Shown: positions 6,956 to 14,200 of the stretch, piece by piece
Numbering within the stretch: position 1 is the stretch's first letter
Layout of the letters: each line of letters opens with the position of its first letter
Assembly (NCBI GenBank): GCA_003524845.1
Contig: DQGR01000093.1
Span: 379-18,662 of the forward strand
Direction of reading: 5' to 3'
Length of the DNA: 18,284 nt
Source of the DNA: Patescibacteria group bacterium
Lineage (GTDB): Bacteria > Patescibacteriota > Microgenomatia > UBA10105
Position numbers and translations under genes: made by a program
The notes under the pieces: generated by a model
What the model was told of the DNA's origin: nothing
Seen by the model: the letters and a program-made list of their open reading frames with translations, nothing else
Databases searched by the model: none

Positions 6956-6995
6956 TGCTAACTTGCCACTTTTAGCCTCCAAGGCCTGCCCTTGA
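6956..6995. repeat. Direct repeat copy 2 (40 nt)
   Basis: Identical over 40 nt to 7856-7895, exactly 900 bp away, and near-identical to 6215-6251. It contains AAGGCCTGCCCTT at 6981-6993. It lies upstream of the transposase and beyond the 3' end of the cyclophilin gene. Confidence 0.92.
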
Positions 6996-6997
6996 AA

Positions 6998-7075
6998 TTA
7001 GCGACTAGCCACTAGTTTGCATTAGGCAAGGTTAGGCCTTCTGCTTAGAATTGGCCCTGGTTAAGGCCTGACCTT
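6998..7075. repeat. Composite intergenic repeat: CTAG heptads plus inverted 13-mers, copy A
   Basis: TTAG/CTAG at 6998, 7005 and 7012 lead into a segment also found at 11162-11244: TAGTTTGC, GGCAAGG, then AAGGTTAGGCCTT (7028-7040), a 22-nt loop starting CTGCTTA, and AAGGCCTGACCTT (7063-7075). The two 13-mers are inverted with one wobble pair. It follows the stop of the cyclophilin gene on the minus strand; no U-tract follows. Confidence 0.8.
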
Positions 7076-7108
7076 TTTCCTTTGATAAGGTTTGATTGAG
7101 AGTGGTAG

Positions 7109-7738
7109 CTATTCGATGGTGACTTTGGTCATTCTGTCGCCGGGCTGGATCTGGTCGACCACGTCCATGCCTTCTGTTACATACCCGAAGATATCATAAG
7201 TTCGTGCGTGGTCTGGAACATTTGTAAGCATGATAAAAAACTGGCTGCCGTTGGTATTGGGGCCTGCATTGGACATGGCAACGACGCCCCTTTCGTAGTT
7301 GGCAATAACCGGCTCGTCGCGATAAGTGTACCCAGGCCCGCCTGTCCCGTTTCCATTGGGGTCTCCGCCTTCTATTGTGGTTTCCGTTCTTTTATGGAAG
7401 GTTAAACCGTTATAGAAGCCCTTCTCGGTAAGGTAAATAAAGTTAGAGCCGGAAAAAGGCGCTTCTTCCAGAAGAGTGAAGACGATATCGCCTTTTTGGG
7501 TTGAAATTCTTACCTGCTTGCCTTTAATCTGACTTTTTTCCAGAACCGGAAAGGGGAATTCGGATTCCGATTGCTGGCTGCCGGTTTGATTTTGATTTGC
7601 AGGGTTTGTGCCGGACAGGTTTTTGGGGGTAGGCGAGGGGTTAAAAATGTTTTGGCGGGGATTGGATTTTAGCGAGAAGAAAATAATTAATCCAAGAATA
7701 AAAATAAGACCGACTATTAGAATTGCAAGGTTTCGCAT
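7109..7738 (-). CDS. Membrane-anchored cyclophilin-type peptidyl-prolyl isomerase
   Basis: Encodes 209 aa. A single N-terminal helix (residues 4-23) without a lipobox anchors it in the membrane. A P/N/Q/S-rich linker (28-63) follows, then a compact cyclophilin domain (about 75-209) facing outward. Visible family motifs are GDIVFTLLEEAPFSGSNF (83-100), GGDPNGNGTGGPGY (124-137), NTNGSQFFIM (161-170) and YDIFG (181-185). The catalytic FHR arginine is replaced: the sequence is FHKR (114-117), with Lys in the usual place and Arg next to it, so activity may be changed. The family speeds proline isomerisation; here it probably helps exported proteins fold, such as the neighbouring surface proteins. 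The ATG at 7738 has its own promoter and no Shine-Dalgarno. Confidence 0.92.
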   Translation of the reverse strand: MRNLAILIVGLIFILGLIIFFSLKSNPRQNIFNPSPTPKNLSGTNPANQNQTGSQQSESEFPFPVLEKSQIKGKQVRISTQKGDIVFTLLEEAPFSGSNFIYLTEKGFYNGLTFHKRTETTIEGGDPNGNGTGGPGYTYRDEPVIANYERGVVAMSNAGPNTNGSQFFIMLTNVPDHARTYDIFGYVTEGMDVVDQIQPGDRMTKVTIE

Positions 7739-7747
7739 GCAGGGCTT

Positions 7748-7776
7748 AGTTTAAGAAAATGGATGGGAACTGTCAA
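7748..7776 (-). promoter_or_regulatory. Sigma-70-type promoter for the cyclophilin gene
   Basis: On the minus strand TTGACA (7771-7776), a 17-bp spacer and TAAACT (7748-7753) end nine bases before the ATG. Transcription would begin essentially at the start codon, giving a leaderless or near-leaderless mRNA. Confidence 0.55.
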
Positions 7777-7784
7777 TCAGGATT

Positions 7785-7831
7785 AAGGGCAGGCCTTAAC
7801 CAGGGGACTTGTTGCACAAAGGCCTGCCCTT
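7785..7831. repeat. Perfect inverted 13-mer pair
   Basis: AAGGGCAGGCCTT (7785-7797) and AAGGCCTGCCCTT (7819-7831) are exact reverse complements with a 21-nt loop. The hairpin lies just upstream of the cyclophilin promoter and downstream of the 7949-10000 gene, so it could end that transcript or be a mobile remnant. Confidence 0.85.
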
Positions 7832-7855
7832 ATGCTAGCCGGACCTTCGTTATTT

Positions 7856-7895
7856 TGCTAACTTGCCACTTTTAGCCTCCAAGGCCTGCCCTTGA
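7856..7895. repeat. Direct repeat copy 3 (40 nt)
   Basis: Identical to 6956-6995; the two copies bracket the cyclophilin gene. Contains AAGGCCTGCCCTT at 7881-7893. Lies about 50 bp beyond the stop of the next minus-strand gene. Confidence 0.92.
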
Positions 7896-7948
7896 GGCAC
7901 GAAATGGGATGTGGAAAGAGGGGGTTTTGATATAGTTATCGGCGCGAT

Positions 7949-10000
7949 TTAGCGGAGGTTAATTTTGCCTTTGAGGTTGATTTTGCCCTTGAGGTTTGTG
8001 TAAGTTTCGTTAAAGGTAGTCAGTTTAGGTGTGTAGCTGGCATCATAAGGAGCACCATTATTGGTGCCTCTTGTGGCGGTCATCCGAAAACAGTAGGAGG
8101 TGCTATAAGATGCCAGGTAATTTTGGATAACCCAATCCCACTCCCCAGTATTGTTAATAGTTATTTCTGCAGGGTTGTTTGCCGAATTGTTTGAATCCTC
8201 ATAGCTTTCCGTAGTAGTTGCACTCAGGAGTGAAGAGCCGCCATGGTCGGCAATGGTCCATCCGTCCGTGACTGAGGCATTGACGTAGCCGCGCCAGGCA
8301 GTAACGCCTGTGGGCGCCCCGACATCCGTCCAGGTTTCGTCGCCGCCGGCACAATCTGCGCCAGCCATCTGGGCGTATTGAAGTTTGAATGATTCATCTG
8401 ATGCCGTAAGTGTGCCGCTGGTTTCGGATTTCAGCACCATCCTTAACCTGACAACATCGTTGCGGTGGACAGTGGTCGGGGCAGTATTTACAGCTGCCAG
8501 AGCGGTATCCGGCTGAAGGGCGTTTGTGTTTTGATACCAGCGCCAGTCCCTTCCTGTCACTTTTGTCTGGTAGTCGACAATAAGATAGACCTCGTCAAAC
8601 CGGACATCGTCGTATGTAGGAGTCGCTGCACCATCGGAATTGGTTAAGGCGTGGACACGGGCCTGATTGGTTGAGCCTGTACCCATTTGCGAAATAAGGT
8701 TGCTCCAGTAAGTATTAACGTCGACCGATGAACCAATGCCACTTGTTGCATTACCATCCGTACCCTTAGTAAACGTGTCACAGGGAACGGTTGATGTGAA
8801 GCAGTACATAGTGTCTGAGGGGCTAATGGTGAAATCATAGGTGGTACTTGTGGCGATATTGACTGTCCAGTCGCTGCAATACCAATTAGTGCCGCTATTA
8901 GGGGAATAGCACCCCTGCATTTTAGGAGGAGCGTTGGGGTCAGTGTTTGTACCGGTGGCTGTTGTATGGACCCGAATTATAACATCGATGATCGTTTGGT
9001 TTGCAGGCGTGAAGTCAAAGGTGATACCCGTATAATTTGTGTCCCACCACTGGTTAGCTGTGGTGCCTGTGTAAGCCTGCGTGCCGGTTTCACGGTCGGT
9101 GGTGTCACCAAAGGTGAATGAATGGGTGAAGCGGGATGTGCCGGCAATAGTATTGTTTATAACTGTAGCGCTGTCTGTCGGTTTTTGGGGAATTGCTGGG
9201 AAAGGCGCAAACAGTACTAACGAGGTTGAAGTTGTAAACAAAAGCAGGCAAATTAAGGCAGTTTGGCCGAGCGATTTAAGGATGCCGTACTTGCCTTTTT
9301 GGGCCATCCAAAGGGAGAAAACGAGCCCGAAAAATGCAGGCGCAATAATAATATGAAAGTCACTCGAAAAAACATTTGGCAGGTGCGGGGAGAGGGCCTG
9401 GTATGTAAAATGCGGTATTTGTTCAAGGATAAAGCGGCTTATAAAAGGTAAAGATACGGCGATAACCATGGCGAATAAGGTTTTTTTGCCGGACAGCCTA
9501 AAGAGTTTTTTTAGGAGGAAAAAAGACTCAACTGCTAAGGCCGGGAAGATAAAAAACCAGGAAAAATGCACCTGCGCGCCCCCAAGAGCTGCCAGGCGGA
9601 ACGGGATCCCCAAAAGCGGGTGAAGCAGGTCGAAGGTGGGCATTATAAACCAGGCAAACCACATGTAAAAGGCGGCAACTTCGACCCTTTTTAAGGGGAT
9701 GTTTTTTCTAAAAATCCTACCGATGTAATAAAAAGTAAAGGAACCCAGTATCCATATGATGACAGACAGGAACGGGACCCCGATTATTATGCCGTAGTCG
9801 GTCCTTGCCGTTATAAAGGCAAGCCTGGCGTGGAGAGAGATAAGGTGCAGGGCCGCAAAAACAAAGCCCGAGAAAAAAAGCAGGGGGATAATTTGGCGGT
9901 AGTTTAGGCGCGGGTTTTGGGGAATCCGTTTAAAGGTCTTATGGGGGATAAAAAGGGTTAGGGCGGCTTCCTTAAAGAGGGTTTTTAGGGGAATATACAT
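7949..10000 (-). CDS. Membrane protein with YIP1-like N-terminus and large extracytoplasmic region
   Basis: Encodes 683 aa. Residues 1-270 hold about seven hydrophobic helices (roughly 38-56, 72-93, 107-125, 147-165, 174-193, 215-232, 245-266) with short polar ends, similar in pattern to YIP1-family membrane domains; this match is by eye and modest. From about 275 the protein turns rich in Thr, Ser, Asn, Gly and Asp, with aromatic strands and a few cysteines, typical of secreted beta-sandwich domains. I recognise no catalytic motif. The last residues form a repeat, NLKGKINLKGKINLR, made by an 18-nt DNA repeat (GAGGTT at 7955, 7973 and 7991). A joining of a membrane domain to a surface domain is inferred; function is unknown. 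It starts at ATG 10000 after a long AT-rich repeat region. Confidence 0.72.
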   Translation of the reverse strand: MYIPLKTLFKEAALTLFIPHKTFKRIPQNPRLNYRQIIPLLFFSGFVFAALHLISLHARLAFITARTDYGIIIGVPFLSVIIWILGSFTFYYIGRIFRKNIPLKRVEVAAFYMWFAWFIMPTFDLLHPLLGIPFRLAALGGAQVHFSWFFIFPALAVESFFLLKKLFRLSGKKTLFAMVIAVSLPFISRFILEQIPHFTYQALSPHLPNVFSSDFHIIIAPAFFGLVFSLWMAQKGKYGILKSLGQTALICLLLFTTSTSLVLFAPFPAIPQKPTDSATVINNTIAGTSRFTHSFTFGDTTDRETGTQAYTGTTANQWWDTNYTGITFDFTPANQTIIDVIIRVHTTATGTNTDPNAPPKMQGCYSPNSGTNWYCSDWTVNIATSTTYDFTISPSDTMYCFTSTVPCDTFTKGTDGNATSGIGSSVDVNTYWSNLISQMGTGSTNQARVHALTNSDGAATPTYDDVRFDEVYLIVDYQTKVTGRDWRWYQNTNALQPDTALAAVNTAPTTVHRNDVVRLRMVLKSETSGTLTASDESFKLQYAQMAGADCAGGDETWTDVGAPTGVTAWRGYVNASVTDGWTIADHGGSSLLSATTTESYEDSNNSANNPAEITINNTGEWDWVIQNYLASYSTSYCFRMTATRGTNNGAPYDASYTPKLTTFNETYTNLKGKINLKGKINLR
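7955..7996 (-). repeat. 18-nt tandem repeat encoding the basic C-terminal tail
   Basis: GAGGTT plus a T-rich remainder repeats every 18 bp (7955, 7973, 7991), giving the hexapeptide NLKGKI twice and then NLR before the stop. It ends the coding region of the 683-aa membrane protein. Confidence 0.8.
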
Positions 10001-10004
10001 AATT

Positions 10005-10106
10005 AATTTTTAATTTTCAATTTGAAATTTTAAGTCAAAATCTAAATTCTTTAATTTTTAAACATTATGATATTTAAAATTCATTTAAAATTGTAAATTC
10101 TAAATT
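10005..10106. repeat. AT-rich heptad hairpin 1
   Basis: AATTT pentamers at 10005, 10012, 10019 and 10026 face AAATT pentamers at 10088, 10095 and 10102 (and TCATT at 10081). Three pairs are perfect with two unpaired bases between steps. The element is 102 nt and begins four bases upstream of the ATG at 10000. Confidence 0.75.
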
Positions 10107-10187
10107 GAAAACGTTTCCTTCGGAAATGCAAATTAGATTGATCTTTTCTATTTTATACAATTTTGGTTCAAAAACAAGGCATGCAGT
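10107..10187 (-). promoter_or_regulatory. Spacer between two hairpins; weak promoter candidate
   Basis: This is the only non-repeat part of the 294-bp gap 10001-10294. It has a small TTTCC-TTC-GGAAA hairpin near 10114-10126. On the minus strand TTGTTT (10172-10177), 16 bp and TAAAAT (10150-10155) could drive the gene at 10000, in which case hairpin 1 would lie in its leader. Evidence is thin. Confidence 0.25.
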
Positions 10188-10286
10188 AATTTTTAATTTA
10201 AAGTTTTTAATTTGAAATCAATTTTTAATGTTTAAATTTTTAAAATTTATAATTCATTTTAAATTGTAAATTAGAAATTTCAAATT
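10188..10286. repeat. AT-rich heptad hairpin 2
   Basis: Left pentamers begin at 10188, 10195, 10202, 10209, 10216 and 10223; right ones at 10247, 10254, 10261, 10268, 10275 and 10282. Of the six pairs, three are perfect and three match in four of five bases. The element is 99 nt and ends nine bases beyond the stop codon of the UbiA-family gene. Confidence 0.8.
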
Positions 10287-10294
10287 TCCTCACT

Positions 10295-11131
10295 TTAGCC
10301 TTGGCCGGTTATTGCAATTAGTGCATACGCGGCGAATTCGTAAAGGGAAAGTTGGGGCGAAAACAGGTTGCGTCTGGTTTTTTGGACTTGGTCCGGTTTG
10401 AAGTTTTTGAGGGATATTATCCTAATTATGGAAAAAAAGGCTGTTATTAGAAAAATGGGAAAAAAGGGGGAAAAAACCAGGGAGACAATAAGTGATATTA
10501 GCGGCATAACCTTTAGTAATTTTAGGGCTAGAGGCTGGGGGATTTTTTGGACTTTTTCACCGGTTTGGAAATCTTCCAGGATGTGGATTATTCCAGTGTA
10601 AAAGTAGAAAAGTGCAAGTATAACGGCCATTAAAATCGGTAATGTCGATATGCTGCCCCGGATTATGTAACTTTCCAAAAAAAGAAGCGGTGCGGCCAAT
10701 ACTGCCTCAGCCACCCAAAGGTATTTGTGGCTTTTTAGGCGCAAAGGGCCGGCAGAATAGAAAAAATTCAAGAATAAGATGACTGTGAAGATTAGAATTG
10801 CGGGCTTTGAGCTTGTAAAGATGACAATAGGGGTTAGTATAAGCGGCAGAAGGCAGAGTGTGAGGGCCCTTTCGCGGGTTAGTTTGCCGGTTTTTATGAG
10901 TGTTTTCATAAAGCTTTCTTCTTTGGGAGAATTTAGGTCGGAATAGTCGTTTATGGAAAACCAGAAAAGGATGGCACCAAAAACGGCAATGGTGTTTGCG
11001 ATAAGAGGAATGGCCTCGAATTTGCCGGCCCAGATGTAGCCGAAGACGGCAAAGCCCAAAGGGCGAATGCTGGAAATTTTGTGTTTCCAGTTTAAGAGGC
11101 GGTAAAAGTAGAGAAGGTCTAATGGTTTCAC
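10295..11131 (-). CDS. UbiA-family prenyltransferase
   Basis: Encodes 278 aa with about eight or nine membrane helices. The first Asp-rich motif NDYSD (61-65) and a second acidic motif EDFQTGE (186-192) would hold the magnesium-diphosphate of a prenyl donor; FYSAGPLRLK (124-133) matches the YSxPPxRLK loop of the superfamily. These integral-membrane enzymes move a polyprenyl group onto an aromatic ring, a sugar or another acceptor. The acceptor cannot be told from sequence. Since the neighbours build surface glycans, a lipid-carrier role is possible but is inference. The start is a GTG at 11131, with an in-frame TAA directly before it, so no earlier start exists. A TAGAAT lies seven bases upstream; no Shine-Dalgarno. 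Confidence 0.85.
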   Translation of the reverse strand: MKPLDLLYFYRLLNWKHKISSIRPLGFAVFGYIWAGKFEAIPLIANTIAVFGAILFWFSINDYSDLNSPKEESFMKTLIKTGKLTRERALTLCLLPLILTPIVIFTSSKPAILIFTVILFLNFFYSAGPLRLKSHKYLWVAEAVLAAPLLFLESYIIRGSISTLPILMAVILALFYFYTGIIHILEDFQTGEKVQKIPQPLALKLLKVMPLISLIVSLVFSPFFPIFLITAFFSIIRIISLKNFKPDQVQKTRRNLFSPQLSLYEFAAYALIAITGQG

Positions 11132-11138
11132 TTAATAA

Positions 11139-11144
11139 ATTCTA
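11139..11144 (-). promoter_or_regulatory. Possible -10 box (TAGAAT) for the UbiA-family gene
   Basis: Five of six bases match TATAAT, ending seven bases before the GTG start. It is part of a short AATTC heptad run (11144, 11151, 11158). No convincing -35 is seen. Confidence 0.35.
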
Positions 11145-11161
11145 ATTCCTAATTCCAAATT

Positions 11162-11244
11162 TAGTTTGCGCTAGGCAAGGCCAGGCAGTCCACTCTAAGG
11201 TCAGGTCTTCTGCTTATAATCGGCTCGGGTTAAGGCCTGACCTT
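11162..11244. repeat. Composite intergenic repeat with inverted 13-mers, copy B
   Basis: Homologous to 7012-7075: TAGTTTGC, GGCAAGG, then AAGGTCAGGTCTT (11197-11209), the same type of 22-nt loop starting CTGCTTA, and AAGGCCTGACCTT (11232-11244). Copy B has about 20 extra bases between its first two AAGG half-sites, as if copy A had lost them by recombination between half-sites. It touches the stop codon of the giant gene. Confidence 0.8.
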
Positions 11245-14200
11245 TACTGGGCGCTGCTAATTTGCTTGGTGTTGACAATTAGCCAGTCGAACGTGATCGG
11301 GGCTGGAGTTGGGGCGGCGCTGTCGATTGCGACCGTAAAGCCTTCGAAGTCGGATTTGGCCGAAACATACAGCTGGCGGCCGCCGGTTGGGGTTGTCGGG
11401 GTTATCAGGATCTTGGCGTTTGGTTCGAGAGCAGAGGTAAAGATAGTAACCAGGCGCTGGTTTGCCGGCAGTTGGCTTGATCCGACAGTTTTGGCGTTGG
11501 GGTCGGAGGCGTCTATGGTTATACTCTTGGTCTCTACTTTTTCGGCAGTTAAGGTGCCTGTGACATTAAGGTTGCCGCGTTTGTCGAACGTAAACTTGCC
11601 GTTTCCGATGTCGACGAGTGAACAGTGATCAGTGGACAGTGAACAGTCTCCCGCAAAAGAATCATTCTGGAGGTATAAAGCAGAGCCGAGGACGTTTAGC
11701 TGACGGCCGTAGTCGATTATGAAAGTGCCATCCTGGCTGAATGTTCCCGCAACCTGGGTTTGGGCGAGCTGAGTGTTTCCAGAAACACTCAGAGTGTCAA
11801 GTGATAAGTGAGTAGTGGAAAGTAGAGCATTCAATTTATCCAGAGTGGTGTTTGTTTGATCAATAATTGTCTGGCCACTGGCAATGGCTGCGGATGCTGT
11901 GGATTCCTGCCCGCATCCGCCTGAAGCGTCAGCTTGTGGCAGGCAGGCGGCGGATTGAGTGGCTTCGGCGGAAGCGGAGGCTTCGCCCGGTGGGTCGGTG
12001 GGTAGGTATGTCGGTGAGTCGGTAAGGCCGGTAGAATCGGTACCATCGGTAGGAGCAGGAACCGGAGCGGCGACTTGCGAACCGAGAATTTGGGCTTGGG
12101 AACTGGCCAGGAGCTGGCCGACTTGCCTTTGAACTTCGGTGGCGATGAGATTTCTTATTTGTTCATCGTTCATGGTTGATCGTTCATCGGGAGCCATGGC
12201 TTCGGAGGATAAAGTGCCGTCGGGATTAACAGAACAGTTGACAGTTGACAGTTGACAGTTGACAGAAGCTGACTGTGAACTGTCAACCGTGAACTCTGAA
12301 CTCATTGAGCCGTTATCGGCAAGGGCTGAGCCTAGGTACCAGCCGGGCTCTACAAATAAGATTATAGATCCTAGATTTGTAGATGTTGGATTAAAGTCTT
12401 CCAATGCAATACCTATTATTCGTCCGGCTTGGGTTGCCTTCATACCCACACCCGGCGTTGATGATGAGGTTATCGGGTCTCCGGCTTTGATCGGGCCGTT
12501 TTCGGTTGATACTTTGGCCGGGACTCGTCCGGCTAAAGCTAATGGCTGGCCGTTTATTTGCTGCGAATTCAGGGTGACTCCAGGTGCTGTCGATACTATC
12601 CCCAATAGTGTTTTCTGATAAGGAGAAGTAGATTTAACCAGGCTTTCCCTGTTGTTTATATCAACTGCTACGATATCTCCCGGCCCGACAGTGTCGTCAG
12701 TGGTTGCAAACTTTTCGGCCAGATCGGCAGTATTGCCTGTGTCGAAGGCATCGGCGTAGATTGTGCCATTTTGCGGGTTGGCGATTGCACAGCTGCCGTT
12801 GTTGTTAACACATAGATATCCATTTGTAATATTTAGGGAAGCTCCGGCGGCGGAAAGAGTAAGAGTGCCGGAGCTGTTTAGGGTTAACAGTTCACTGTCC
12901 ACGGAGTCGGTAATTTTCAGGGCGCTTAGCCCGGAAGAGTCGGAAAGAGCAAGAGTTAGGGATTGGCCGCTTGGTGCCTGGATACTGTTAACTGATAACT
13001 GTCCACCGACAACTAAATTGCCGCCGATTGTTGCGTCGCCTGTTAGGTCTAATGATTGGGCATTAACATTGCCCGAATTGTCAACTGTGAACTGTCCACC
13101 CGAAACTGATAACGTACCGGCAGTTGCTGTATTGCCAAATGCATCAACGGTGAAGTTGCCGGCCGATGCGCTTAAGGTGCCTGCGGTTGTAATGTTGCCG
13201 CTGTTATCGATTGCCGTTAAGCCGGAAGTGGTGCTAAACGAGCTGGCCGAAATGTCCACGTTTTGCAGTGATTGGGCCAAATTGTAGCGGGTTGCGGTTT
13301 CAACAAGCATAATCACTTTACCCTGGCCAGGTCCCGGGAAGCTTGAGAGGGCAACGCCTATGGTATGGCCTTCTGCCGGGTCTGCCCGCATGGCAACACC
13401 CGGAGTAGAGGAAGTAGCCAGTAGGTCACCGACGCTAATTGGGCCATTTTCTCCGTTTACCTTAACCGGCACCCGGCCGGAAAGTGAAACAGGCTTTGGA
13501 TTTTCAGATGGCGAAAACAGGTCGTCGTCCCCAAATAATAAATTCGGTGAAGTAGATATTACCCCCAATGGCAACTGGTATGGCTGTTGGGATTTTTGCA
13601 CGAATGCTTTGGTTGAGAAGCTGCCGTCCCGGGGGCCCGTTGCCTCATATGCCTCACCGCTTGCTACAACTACGTCCCCTGCTTCAATAGTTGTATCCTG
13701 AGTGCCGAAATTTTCTGCCAGGTCGCCCGGTGCGCTGGAACAATCATAAACTGCCGTAGCACCCGAACCGTCCCAACAAAGTCCGGCGGTATTTGCGGTT
13801 GGAAAGGCTACAGCCGAGTAGATGGGGTAATTGTTGTCGGAGGCTGATGCCGAAACATAGATGCCATAGGAAGTAGTTGTTCCAGCCGTTGCCCCTTGTG
13901 CAGTAAAGTAACCGCCGTAGGTATTTCTGGTGCCGGCGGCGCCTGAATCGGTGCTGTTATTTAAGACTGTTCCATAGATCCCAAAGACTCTTGTCTCGCC
14001 GCCTGTGCTTGTGTAGTTGTCCGCACCGCTTTTTGTGGCGCTTACAATTATTCCGCTTAAGGAGGTTATTGTGCTTGTGCCCACAAGAGTGACACTGCTT
14101 GCCATTGTCCCTTTGATGGCACCCTGAATAGTAGTACCGGTGTTAATCGAGGTGTAATCGCTTAATATACCAATGGTGCCTGAACTTGAACTTGATGCGG

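Noticed and set aside
10001..10294. Replication origin or plasmid iterons in the AT-rich gap
   Set aside because: The AATTT units pair as hairpin arms; there are no DnaA-box-like sites, no rep or dnaA gene nearby, and the same architecture occurs in other gaps and in genes.
11197..11244. Rho-independent terminator of the giant gene
   Set aside because: The hairpin has a 22-nt loop, no U-tract on the minus strand, and a dispersed-repeat sequence; it is listed as a repeat, though it could still affect transcription.
11988..12050. CGGT repeats (period 8-9) in the giant gene as another heptad tract
   Set aside because: The spacing is 9 nt, in step with codons, and reflects a Thr/Asp/Pro linker rather than the 7-nt class.
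12234..12304. CRISPR-like array
   Set aside because: The repeats are 7 nt with no spacers, lie in a coding frame, and no cas gene is present.
12259..13701. Long plus-strand frames opposite the giant gene
   Set aside because: They are antisense shadows of a GC-skewed repetitive gene, with no recognisable domain.
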